A stretch of 10,568 nucleotides of DNA, taken from Clostridiales bacterium. GTDB lineage: Bacteria > Bacillota > Clostridia > Christensenellales > Aristaeellaceae. The notes under the pieces were generated by a model. The model saw nothing but the letters and a program-made list of their open reading frames with translations, was not told the origin of the DNA and did no database searches. Both the position numbers and the translations under genes were made by a program. The DNA lies in the NCBI GenBank assembly GCA_022776785.1, contig JALFHA010000033.1, positions 1 through 10,568 of the forward strand, written 5' to 3'. Positions 1 through 5,807 of the stretch are shown here, piece by piece (the stretch's first letter is position 1; each line of letters starts with the position of its first letter).

Positions 1-1020
1 GGCGGCACCGGCACGGGCGCTGCGCCCGTCGTGGCCGAAATTGCCCGCGACATGGGAATCCTGACCATCGCTGTGGTGACCAAGCCGTTCGCCTTCGAGG
101 GCAAGACCCGCATGCGCAAGGCCGAGGCCGGCATCGACGAGCTCAAGCAGCGCGTGGACACGCTGGTCGTCATCCCCAACGAGCGCCTGCTGCAGGTCTG
201 CCCGAAGGGCACCTCCTTCAAGGGCGCGTTCAACTTCGCGGACGACGTGCTGCGCCAGGGCATCCAGGGCATTTCCGACCTGATCTCCCAGACCGGCATC
301 ATCAACCTCGATTTCGCCGACGTCAAGGCCGTCATGGAGTCGGGCGGCATGGCGCATCTGGGCATCGGCGTGGGCAAGGGTGAGAAGGCCATGGCCGACG
401 CCGCGCAGAACGCGATTTCTTCCCCGATGCTCGAGACGAGCATCGACGGCGCGCGCGCTGTGCTCATCAACGTGACCTGCAACTCGAATTGCAGCATCGT
501 GGACATCAACGACGCGGTGGAGATGATTACCGCCGCGGCCGACAGCGAGGCCAACATCATCTTCGGCGCGAGCATCGACGACACGCTCGAGGATGAGGTG
601 CATATCACCGTCATCGCCACGGGCTTTGAAAAGGTGCCCTTCCCGCCGCGAGCCAGCAGCGCGGAGCGCCCGGCGTCTCTGCCGTCCCAGGCGGCGTATG
701 TGCCACAGTACAGCGTCGGGACGACGTATCAGTCCCAGCCGCAGGCCGCGCCGCGCGCAGCGGCTGCTTATCCGCGCTATGACACGGGGTATACGCCTGT
801 GACGGGCGGCTATACGCCGGTTCAGGGCGTCGCGCAGCCGGGCGAGCCGGAGGTGCCCGCGTTCGTCAATGAGGGCGTGAATGGGCAGAGGCTCTCCCCG
901 TTTGCCACGATGCAGGATGTGCCCGCGCAGAACGCGCCCGCAGAGCCTGAGCGCCGCGACGATGCGCGCTCTCCGCGCTCTTTTATGGATGGCATTCCGG
1001 CGTACATGCGCAGGAAGTAA
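1..1020 (+). CDS. ftsZ: Cell division protein FtsZ (5' part missing)
   Basis: Tubulin-like GTPase that polymerises into the cytokinetic Z ring at midcell. The reading frame is open from base 1, so the gene starts before the window; 339 codons are visible. It opens inside the tubulin signature G-box (GGTGTGAAPVVAEIA, visible residues 1-15), so about the first hundred residues are absent, judging from family length. The T7 synergy loop NLDFADVKAVM (102-112) keeps the Asn and the two Asp residues that complete the GTPase site of the next subunit. From about residue 214 a low-complexity Pro/Ala/Tyr linker follows, with a short internal repeat (GYTPVTGGYTPVQG). The protein ends in FMDGIPAYMRRK, which matches the conserved C-terminal peptide that binds FtsA/SepF-type partners. 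One oddity: where the family usually has NITGG in the C-terminal domain, this protein reads NVTCNSNC (157-164). Two hairpins follow the TAA stop. Confidence 0.97.
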   Translation, partial: GGTGTGAAPVVAEIARDMGILTIAVVTKPFAFEGKTRMRKAEAGIDELKQRVDTLVVIPNERLLQVCPKGTSFKGAFNFADDVLRQGIQGISDLISQTGIINLDFADVKAVMESGGMAHLGIGVGKGEKAMADAAQNAISSPMLETSIDGARAVLINVTCNSNCSIVDINDAVEMITAAADSEANIIFGASIDDTLEDEVHITVIATGFEKVPFPPRASSAERPASLPSQAAYVPQYSVGTTYQSQPQAAPRAAAAYPRYDTGYTPVTGGYTPVQGVAQPGEPEVPAFVNEGVNGQRLSPFATMQDVPAQNAPAEPERRDDARSPRSFMDGIPAYMRRK

Positions 1021-1043
1021 AGGGGTTTGCTTCATCAATTCAG

Positions 1044-1069
1044 GCCGGTCAGCGCTTGACCGGCTTTTT
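1044..1069 (+). terminator. Intrinsic terminator of ftsZ
   Basis: A perfect 8-bp stem (GCCGGTCA, 1044-1051, with TGACCGGC, 1057-1064) and a 5-nt loop, followed directly by TTTTT and a second T-rich run. It lies 23 bp after the ftsZ stop codon. Confidence 0.9.
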
Positions 1070-1090
1070 CTGTGCCTTTTTGTCAGCAAG

Positions 1091-1140
1091 CAAAAGCAGC
1101 CCGCACACCTTCCCCTGCCGGGAGAGTGTGCGGGCTGTTT
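1091..1140. terminator. Second hairpin, probably a bidirectional terminator
   Basis: A perfect 12-bp stem (1097-1108 with 1126-1137) and a 17-nt loop that can itself fold. On the - strand the hairpin is followed by TTTT (bases 1095-1092); on the + strand it is followed by TTT and a T-rich stretch. It can back up the ftsZ terminator. It is also the first good terminator for the convergent gene at 1464-2243, from which it is now separated by the repeat element at 1154-1463. Confidence 0.75.
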
Positions 1141-1153
1141 GTCGTCGTTCGTC

Positions 1154-1463
1154 TGATACTGTTCTTCGATTAAAGCATTTCTTCCGGTTTTCTCGTTAGT
1201 TTATCAAAAACTCACCGTCAGGCCTCGCTTTGCTCCCTGACTGCTTTGCAGAAATGCTTTCCAATTGGATACGTTGGGCTGCCGACCCGGGAAACCCGCA
1301 TAGTCGCGCCAAAGGCGCTCCTTGCGGTTTCCAGCCTTCGCCTGCCTGCTTCCGCCACAGGCGGCGGCAGGTTACGGCTCCAAACCCGCTTGGGGATTTC
1401 ATCCCCAAACCCCATTATCGCTTCGCGATTGCCACCCCATCTTTATAACGCAGAACAGTATGA
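1154..1463. repeat. 310-bp non-coding element with imperfect terminal inverted repeats (MITE-like)
   Basis: This gene-free stretch has related ends in inverted orientation. The left end (1154) reads TGATACTGTTCTTCGATT and the right end, read on the - strand from 1463, reads TCATACTGTTCTGCGTTA; after a 1-nt gap both continue into AAAG. The triplet TGA is found at both extremities (1154-1156 and 1461-1463), either as a 3-bp target duplication or as part of the ends. The left 53 bp recur, inverted, at 5741-5793 with 44 of 53 bases identical. Inside are an 11-bp inverted repeat (1172-1182 with 1250-1260) and a row of small hairpins. The element lies between the stop codon of the secreted-protein gene (1464) and a terminator. 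Short reading frames occur here but have no ribosome binding site or recognisable domain. No transposase is visible. A non-autonomous mobile element is an inference; a structured RNA is the main alternative. Confidence 0.6.
1290..1429. repeat. Cluster of four compact hairpin modules inside the 310-bp element
   Basis: Four separate palindromes lie in 140 bp: an outer stem 1290-1300/1323-1332 (one bulged C) enclosing GCGCC-AAA-GGCGC (1306-1318); an outer stem CCTGCC/GGCAGG (1341-1346/1366-1371) enclosing CCGCC-ACA-GGCGG (1352-1364); TTGGGGA-TTTCA-TCCCCAA (1390-1408); and ATCGC-TTC-GCGAT (1417-1429). None has a T-run typical of a terminator. Function unknown. Confidence 0.65.
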
Positions 1464-2243
1464 TTACAGGAATTTGAAGGTCGAGCGCACGGTGCGGAAG
1501 ACGTTCTCATAGTAGGAATACCAGTTGCGCGGGGTGGTGATGCGCACCTGATAGAGCGCCTTGCCCTTTGCTACGATCATGATGCGCCCGTTCATCTCAT
1601 AGGTCTTGGTTCCGTCGTTGTACTCCGCCTTGTAGTAGCAGTAGTAGCCATTGGCGTCGCTCATCTTGGCGTTGTCGATGCTGCCGGACTTGAAGGAGGA
1701 GAAGGTGCTGCCCAGCTCCTCGAGTGTGGATTCCAGCTCCGTCCGCGCGTCGGCGGCGGTCTGGTCAAGACCCATGTTCACCTTTTCGATGGTGATGCGG
1801 GTCTGGTAGCCGTCCGGCTCCATCATCTCGCTCTTGGGCTCGACAAACTGGATGGTCGTCTCCTGATTGGTGTTTGGATTGAGCAGCCAGGTGTAGGGAA
1901 TGGAGAAGGACACGCCCATCCGCTCGTTGGTATACGTCTCCAGAACGAAGTTCGGCGCAGGCGTGGGCGTGGGCGTCGGCTTGTCGATGGGATCGACAGC
2001 GACGGGCGTGGCTGCGGGATTCTCCGGCGTGGAGAGGGTAAAGTCGATCACGAGGCTGCCGTCGTCAGGAGCGGCGGGCGCGGCCACAGGTGCGGACGTG
2101 GACCCGGCCTCGGGCTCAGGGGTCTGCCCGGCAGCGGGAGAAAACACGGTGTCCGTTCCGGAATCGGACGCGGGCAGGGACTCGGCGGAGGCGATGGAAA
2201 ACGCCGTCAGCGCGAGAAGAAAAAGCAGAAAAATGCGCTTCAT
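1464..2243 (-). CDS. Secreted protein with PsbP-like C-terminal domain
   Basis: An exported protein of 259 residues with no assigned function. Residues 1-20 form a clear signal peptide (MKRIFLLFLLALTAFSIASA) with a probable cleavage after ASA. Residues 21-98 are a low-complexity Pro/Ala/Thr/Ser linker that includes a PTPTPTPAP run, suggesting a spacer across the cell envelope. Residues 99-259 look like one globular domain; the pattern YTNERMGVSFSIPYTWLL near its start and the Tyr-rich strand YYCYYKAEYNDG (200-211) fit the PsbP/DUF1795 (Mog1/PsbP) fold. That fold assignment is by eye and tentative. No lipobox Cys is present. The ATG at 2243 follows GGAGG with good spacing, and a strong promoter lies about 60 bp upstream. 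The stop codon directly abuts the repeat element at 1154-1463. Confidence 0.85.
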   Translation of the reverse strand: MKRIFLLFLLALTAFSIASAESLPASDSGTDTVFSPAAGQTPEPEAGSTSAPVAAPAAPDDGSLVIDFTLSTPENPAATPVAVDPIDKPTPTPTPAPNFVLETYTNERMGVSFSIPYTWLLNPNTNQETTIQFVEPKSEMMEPDGYQTRITIEKVNMGLDQTAADARTELESTLEELGSTFSSFKSGSIDNAKMSDANGYYCYYKAEYNDGTKTYEMNGRIMIVAKGKALYQVRITTPRNWYSYYENVFRTVRSTFKFL

Positions 2244-2302
2244 AATGAACCTCCGAATGCACAGATGTCAATCGCGCAGGAAGCGGGCGATATGCTGTTG
2301 TC

Positions 2303-2331
2303 AGTATAACAGGTTCACATGAAAAAGTCAA
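2303..2331 (-). promoter_or_regulatory. Promoter of the secreted-protein gene
   Basis: On the - strand, TTGACT (2331-2326), a 17-bp spacer and TATACT (2308-2303). This predicts a start near 2296 and a leader of about 50 nt before the ATG at 2243. It is divergent from the promoter at 2345-2373. Confidence 0.85.
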
Positions 2332-2344
2332 CGCCGGGCGGGGA

Positions 2345-2373
2345 TTGAAAGCATGGCAGCGCAGGGGTATAAT
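2345..2373 (+). promoter_or_regulatory. Promoter of the dehydrogenase-HAD operon
   Basis: TTGAAA (2345-2350), a 17-bp spacer and a consensus TATAAT (2368-2373). The expected start near 2380 gives a leader of about 125 nt before the ATG at 2507. The two -35 boxes of the divergent promoters are only 13 bp apart, so a regulator bound between them could act on both sides; no clear operator palindrome was seen. Confidence 0.85.
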
Positions 2374-2386
2374 GGAGGAAACCGGA

Positions 2387-2500
2387 ATGCTGCCGGCGGA
2401 AGCCCCGCCGGGGGACTGTAGATCCTGCTGCTCGGCGTGCGAGTCCATACTGTGCGGTGGGATTTCCATGATCAGATGGCTATGGACAAGGAAAGGATGA
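2387..2500 (+). CDS. Possible Cys-rich 37-residue leader peptide
   Basis: A small frame in the leader of the dehydrogenase gene begins at ATG 2387 and ends at TGA 2498-2500, 6 bp before the dehydrogenase start codon. The peptide begins MLPAEAPPGDC and carries five Cys residues (positions 11, 14, 15, 18 and 23), spaced CxxCCxxC then C. GGAGG lies 8 nt upstream of the ATG. That Shine-Dalgarno sequence sits directly between the -10 box and the expected start, so a transcript from the visible promoter would lack it. Expression would need another upstream start or leaderless translation. A GC-rich hairpin (2393-2399/2405-2411) overlaps the frame. It could be a chance ORF. Confidence 0.25.
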   Translation: MLPAEAPPGDCRSCCSACESILCGGISMIRWLWTRKG

Positions 2501-2506
2501 GCTGAG

Positions 2507-3460
2507 ATGAAAAAAGTGGTGCTCGACGGCTATGCGGCCTGCCCGGACGATCCGACGTTCGCCTGCTATATGGAGCTGGGGGAGACGGTCGTCTACGCGA
2601 GGACGACGCCAGAGGAGACGATTGCGCGCATCGGCGATGCGCAGGCGGTGCTGACGAACAAGGTGCTCATCACGCGCGAGGTGATGGAGGCGTGCCCGAA
2701 TCTGCGCTATGTCGGCGTGCTGGCGACGGGCTACAACGTCGTGGACATCGCAGCGGCGCGCGAGCACGGGATCACCGTGACCAATGTGCCCGCGTATTCG
2801 ACGCAGGCGGTTGTGCAGCACACGATGGCGCTGCTTTTGCACGACGCGAGCCGCGTGGCGGGCTACGATGCGCAGGTGAAGGCCGGGCGCTGGGCGGCGA
2901 GCGCGGATTTCTGCTTCTTCAGCGAGGCGACGGAGGAGATCGCCGGGAAGTGCTTTGGCATCGTGGGCTTTGGGCACATCGGGCAGGCGTGCGCCCGCGC
3001 GGCGGCGGGGCTGGACATGGAGGTGCTGGTGCACACGCCGCATCCGCCGAGGGACGGGGCGCCGGGGGTTCGGTTTGTGACGATGGACGAGCTGCTCGAG
3101 CAAAGCGACGTGATCTCCCTGCACTGCCCGCTGACGGAGCGTACCCGCGGGCTGATCGGAGAGGCTGCGATTGTGCGAATGAAGCCAGGCGTGCGCGTCA
3201 TCAACACGGCGCGCGGGCCGCTCGTCGATGCGCGGGCGATGGCCGCGGCGCTTGAGAAGGGAAAGGTGGCCTGCTACATGGCCGACGTGCTGGAATCGGA
3301 GCCTCCGCGTGCGGATGATCCGCTGTTGCGCGCGCCGCACACGGTGCTGACCCCGCATATCGCGTGGGCGCCGAAGCAGACGCGCGAGCGGCTGGTCGGC
3401 ATCGCGGTGGAGAACGTGCGCGCGTGGGAGGAAGGCCGGCCGCAGAACGTCGTGAGCTGA
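2507..3460 (+). CDS. D-isomer-specific 2-hydroxyacid dehydrogenase, glycerate/hydroxypyruvate reductase type
   Basis: A cytosolic NAD(P)-dependent oxidoreductase of 317 residues, the usual family length. The substrate-binding half covers residues 1-100 plus the C-terminal helix; NVPAYST (93-99) is typical of the glycerate dehydrogenase/hydroxypyruvate reductase branch. The Rossmann half carries GFGHIG (154-159). The catalytic triad is complete: Arg236 in NTARGPLVD, Glu265 in LESEPP, and His284 in LTPHIAWA. After the second Rossmann strand the sequence reads VLVHTPHPPR (173-182), without the acidic residue usual in NAD-specific members, so NADP(H) use is possible. The start is preceded by AAGGA-like sequence. 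A HAD phosphatase follows after 35 bp and probably shares the transcript, which would fit a role in glycerate or glycolate-type metabolite handling. Substrate is not provable from sequence; D-lactate or other 2-keto acids remain possible. Confidence 0.9.
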   Translation: MKKVVLDGYAACPDDPTFACYMELGETVVYARTTPEETIARIGDAQAVLTNKVLITREVMEACPNLRYVGVLATGYNVVDIAAAREHGITVTNVPAYSTQAVVQHTMALLLHDASRVAGYDAQVKAGRWAASADFCFFSEATEEIAGKCFGIVGFGHIGQACARAAAGLDMEVLVHTPHPPRDGAPGVRFVTMDELLEQSDVISLHCPLTERTRGLIGEAAIVRMKPGVRVINTARGPLVDARAMAAALEKGKVACYMADVLESEPPRADDPLLRAPHTVLTPHIAWAPKQTRERLVGIAVENVRAWEEGRPQNVVS

Positions 3461-3495
3461 GCGTCGCACGATGAACGAAAGAGGACGGAGGATTC

Positions 3496-4164
3496 ATGAG
3501 CATCAGAGCGGTGGTTTTTGATTTGGACGGGACGCTGCTTGACACGGAGAAGCTCTACCAGCGCTTTTGGGTGGAGGCGGCGAACCGGATGGGCTATCCC
3601 ATGCGGCCGGAGCATACGCTGCTGATACGGGCGACAGCGCCGGAAATCGCACAGGCGATTTTGAAGGAGGCGGTCTGCCCGGAGTTTGACTACATGGCCG
3701 TGCGCGCGCTGCGCCGCGAGCTGATGGAGGCATACATCGACGTGCACGGCGTGGAGCCCAAGCCTGGACTGCACGGAGCGCTTGAGGCGCTGCGTCAGCG
3801 CGGGCTGTCCATCGGCCTTGCGACGGCGACGGACGTGAGCCGGGCGCGCAAATACCTGCGCATGGTCGGTGCGGACGGATACTTTGACGCGATGGTGAGC
3901 GTGAGCATGGTCGCGCATGGCAAGCCTGCCCCGGATGTCTATGCGGAGGCGGCGCGCAGGCTGGGGGTGAGCCCCCGCGAGGCGCTGGCTGTCGAGGATG
4001 CGCCCAGCGGCATCCGCTCCGCCCATGCGGCGGGTCTTTGGCCGGTGATGATTCCGGATCAGGACGAGCCGACCGCTCAGCTGCGCGCCATGTGCGCCGC
4101 CGTGCTGCCGGATTTGGACGCGCTGCCCATGTTTATCGACGGTTTCGGGAAAGAAAATGCCTGA
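3496..4164 (+). CDS. HAD-superfamily hydrolase, beta-phosphoglucomutase-like subfamily
   Basis: A probable soluble phosphatase or phosphomutase of 222 residues. Motif I is FDLDGTLLDT, with nucleophile Asp9 and Asp11. The alpha-helical cap (about residues 16-85) places it in subfamily I with a C1-type cap. Motif II is GLATATD (108-113). Motif III is Lys143 in HGKPAPDVY. Motif IV is VEDAPSGIRSAHAAG (166-180), with the Glu167/Asp168 pair that binds magnesium. The sequence does not settle between beta-phosphoglucomutase, phosphoglycolate phosphatase and a general sugar-phosphate phosphatase. The ATG has GGAGG 4 nt upstream, which fixes the start. It lies 35 bp after the dehydrogenase with no promoter or terminator between them, so co-transcription is likely. 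No convincing terminator follows; the next gene's promoter begins 19 bp after the stop. Confidence 0.9.
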   Translation: MSIRAVVFDLDGTLLDTEKLYQRFWVEAANRMGYPMRPEHTLLIRATAPEIAQAILKEAVCPEFDYMAVRALRRELMEAYIDVHGVEPKPGLHGALEALRQRGLSIGLATATDVSRARKYLRMVGADGYFDAMVSVSMVAHGKPAPDVYAEAARRLGVSPREALAVEDAPSGIRSAHAAGLWPVMIPDQDEPTAQLRAMCAAVLPDLDALPMFIDGFGKENA

Positions 4165-4182
4165 AATTTCACAAAAAACCTG

Positions 4183-4210
4183 TTGATTTCAACCAAAAAT
4201 TTGGTATAAT
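4183..4210 (+). promoter_or_regulatory. Promoter of the cytidylate-kinase-like gene
   Basis: TTGATT (4183-4188), a 16-bp spacer and a consensus TATAAT (4205-4210), in a short AT-rich island unlike the surrounding GC-rich sequence. The predicted start near 4217 gives a leader of about 75 nt before the ATG at 4292. Confidence 0.85.
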
Positions 4211-4291
4211 TGAATTGGCGAGGGAGAGGCGGCCGCGAATGGCCCGCCCATGAACAGTCGCCGCGGACGTGTGCAGTCAGGAGGGATCTGG

Positions 4292-4915
4292 ATGGGTAAC
4301 CGTGTGATTACGATCGCGCGCAGCTATGGCAGCGGAGGACGCAAGATGGGCCGGCTGCTGGCCAAGGAGCTGGGCTATGAGTACTACGACCGTGAGATTC
4401 TGCGGATTGCTTCCGATGAGAGCGGAATCAGCGAGGAGCTCTTCAATCAGGTCGATGAGACGAAGAAGATGCCGCTGTTCCGCATCGCCCGCGAGCTGTA
4501 CACCGGCGAGGTCATCCCGCCGGACAGCGACGACTTCATCTCCAACGAAAATCTGTTCCGCTATCAGGCGAAGATCATCCGCGAGCTGGCCGCCACGCGC
4601 AACTGCGTCATCGTCGGGCGCTGCGCCAACTTCATCCTGCGCGGGCGGGAGAACGTCATCAATGTGTTTGTCACTGCGCCTGTCGTCGATTGTGTGCGCC
4701 GCGTGATGGAGACGGACGGGCTCGACCTCGAGGAGGCCGAAAAGAAGATCAGAAAGGTGGATAAGCGCCGCGCAGATTACTTCAAGTATTTCACCGGGCG
4801 CGAGTGGCATGACGCCGCGCTCTACGACCTGTGCCTCAATACCGGGCACATGGACGAGAGAAAGTGCGTGGAGATCGTGCGGGCATATATGGACGCGCGG
4901 TTTGCCGAGGAGTAA
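4292..4915 (+). CDS. Cytidylate-kinase-like family P-loop kinase
   Basis: A soluble nucleotide-binding protein of 207 residues resembling the cytidylate kinase-like family (the short, Cytidylate_kin2-type group), distinct from the housekeeping Cmk. It opens with VITIARSYGSGGRKMGRLLAKELGYEYYD: beta strand, a P-loop variant GSGGRKMG (13-20), then the YYDREIL helix typical of this group. The middle holds ENLFRYQAKIIRELA, followed by the strand NCVIVGRCANFIL with its conserved GR, and NVFVTAP. The lid-like region RKVDKRRADYFKYFTGREW (about 150-168) is rich in Arg/Lys, as in NMP-kinase lids. An in-frame ATG at 4250 is possible, but AGGAGG (4279-4284) sits 7 nt before the ATG at 4292, and the motif-bearing sequence begins there. 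The substrate is not established for many members; CMP phosphorylation is inferred from family resemblance only. A terminator follows. Confidence 0.88.
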   Translation: MGNRVITIARSYGSGGRKMGRLLAKELGYEYYDREILRIASDESGISEELFNQVDETKKMPLFRIARELYTGEVIPPDSDDFISNENLFRYQAKIIRELAATRNCVIVGRCANFILRGRENVINVFVTAPVVDCVRRVMETDGLDLEEAEKKIRKVDKRRADYFKYFTGREWHDAALYDLCLNTGHMDERKCVEIVRAYMDARFAEE

Positions 4916-4931
4916 GGCATGACATCAGCCT

Positions 4932-4964
4932 GCGGAGCCGGGGGATTCCTCCGGCTCCGCTTTT
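4932..4964 (+). terminator. Intrinsic terminator of the cytidylate-kinase-like gene
   Basis: A 10-bp perfect stem (GCGGAGCCGG, 4932-4941, with CCGGCTCCGC, 4951-4960), 16 bp after the stop codon, followed by TTTT. Confidence 0.88.
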
Positions 4965-4968
4965 GTGG

Positions 4969-4997
4969 TTGAAAGTCCGGCGCGGATGCGCTATAAT
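4969..4997 (+). promoter_or_regulatory. Promoter of tdk
   Basis: TTGAAA (4969-4974), a 17-bp spacer and TATAAT (4992-4997). It begins 4 bp after the U-tract of the preceding terminator. The predicted leader is about 45 nt. Confidence 0.87.
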
Positions 4998-5048
4998 GTC
5001 GGGGATTGTGAAATAACGCCGCCCGGCGGCGCATGAGGAGAAGGACAG

Positions 5049-5627
5049 ATGGCGAAGCTCTACTTCCGCTATGGGGCGATGGGCTCCAGCAAGACGGCCA
5101 ATGCGGTCATGGTGCAGTACAACTACAGGGAGCGTGGGCGGCAGGTGCTCATGCTCAAGCCCCGTCTGGAAAACCGCGACGGCGAGACGATTGTCCGCTC
5201 CCGCTGCGGGCTGGAGGCGGAGTGCCGCTTCGTCGAGGAGCTGGACGCGCTCGACCTGACGGATATCGCCTGCGTCATCGTGGACGAGGCGCACTTCCTC
5301 ACGGCGGAGCAGGTGAGGCGGCTGGTGGACATCGTGGACGAGCAGGACATCCCCGTCATCTGCTATGGTCTGCGCACGGACTTCCGCGGGGAGCTGTTCG
5401 AGGGCAGCCGCGAGCTCCTGTGCTGGGCAGACACCATCGAGGAGATCAAGACCATCTGCTGGTGCGGGCGCAAGGCGACCTTCAACGCGCGCGTGCAGGA
5501 CGGGCATATCGTCCGCGAGGGCGAGCAGATTCTGCTGGGCGGCAATTCGCGCTACATCAGCTTGTGCCGCAAGCACTGGAAGAGCGGGGAGCTCGGTTCG
5601 TTTCAGAGCCTGAATATGGAGGATTGA
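5049..5627 (+). CDS. tdk: Thymidine kinase (TK1-like, type II)
   Basis: Cytosolic salvage enzyme that phosphorylates thymidine to dTMP with ATP. It has 192 residues, the normal length for bacterial type II thymidine kinases. The Walker A loop is GAMGSSKT (9-16). The Walker B/catalytic segment is VIVDEAHFL (77-84), with Glu80 as expected catalytic base. YGLRTDFRGELF (106-117) is the conserved family motif after the DE strand. The structural zinc site is formed by CWCG (Cys137, Cys139) and LCRKH (Cys173, His176), and the lasso region RYISLC that closes over thymidine is present. The ATG follows a purine-rich GAGGAGAAGGA ribosome binding site. It has its own promoter and appears monocistronic. 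Its TGA stop codon (5625-5627) is also the left end of the repeat element 5625-5793, so that element now lies directly behind the coding region and no good + strand terminator is evident there. Confidence 0.96.
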   Translation: MAKLYFRYGAMGSSKTANAVMVQYNYRERGRQVLMLKPRLENRDGETIVRSRCGLEAECRFVEELDALDLTDIACVIVDEAHFLTAEQVRRLVDIVDEQDIPVICYGLRTDFRGELFEGSRELLCWADTIEEIKTICWCGRKATFNARVQDGHIVREGEQILLGGNSRYISLCRKHWKSGELGSFQSLNMED

Positions 5628-5793
5628 TACTGATCTCTGATAAAACCGGCATGATGCCGGTTGCATCACCGACCAAGTGACGTAAGTCCCATTGCTTTGT
5701 GGTCGAGTCCGAAGCTTTGCAGAAGGACTTACAGAGTATATGATGAACCAACGGGGAAACCAGAAGAAATGCTTTAATCAAAGAGTAGTATGA
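5625..5793. repeat. 169-bp element with inverted ends related to the 1154-1463 element
   Basis: The left end (5625) reads TGATACTGATCTCTGATA. The right end, read on the - strand from 5793, reads TCATACTACTCTTTGATT. These match each other imperfectly and match the two ends of the element at 1154-1463; TGA again occurs at both extremities. The right-hand 53 bp (5741-5793) are the inverted counterpart of 1154-1206, with 44 of 53 identities, and 8 of the 9 differences are transitions. Internally there is a hairpin at 5644-5662 and an 8-bp inverted repeat GTAAGTCC/GGACTTAC (5682-5689/5725-5732), placed next to the shared block just as GTCAGG/CCTGAC (1217-1222/1236-1241) is in the other copy. No open reading frame of note. 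Mobility is inferred. Confidence 0.55.
5642..5662 (-). terminator. Possible - strand terminator inside the 169-bp element
   Basis: The inverted repeat AACCGGC/GCCGGTT (5644-5650/5656-5662) has TTTT running on from its stem on the - strand (5645-5642) and no T-run on the + strand. It would stop transcripts coming through the intron rather than tdk transcripts. Confidence 0.45.
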
Positions 5794-5807
5794 CGGTGAG
5801 TTTATGA

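Noticed and set aside
1196..1408. A 70-codon - strand frame (and overlapping frames) inside the 310-bp element
   Set aside because: No ribosome binding site, no domain, composition set by the hairpin modules, and it runs across the shared repeat block; taken as chance.
2375..2506. A riboswitch or tRNA-like RNA in the dehydrogenase leader
   Set aside because: Only one clear hairpin and no recognisable aptamer core, T-loop or terminator/antiterminator pair.
2480..3469. A 329-codon - strand frame opposite the 2-hydroxyacid dehydrogenase
   Set aside because: Arg/His-rich antisense shadow typical of GC-rich genes; the + strand frame carries all family motifs, a promoter and a ribosome binding site.
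5741..5793. The shared 53-bp block as the conserved C-terminus of a protein (opposite strands read DEPTGKPEEML and DKLTRKPEEML, both followed by TAA)
   Set aside because: Most differences change the amino acid, and a stop codon lies just upstream in the copy at 1154-1206, so coding conservation is not supported.
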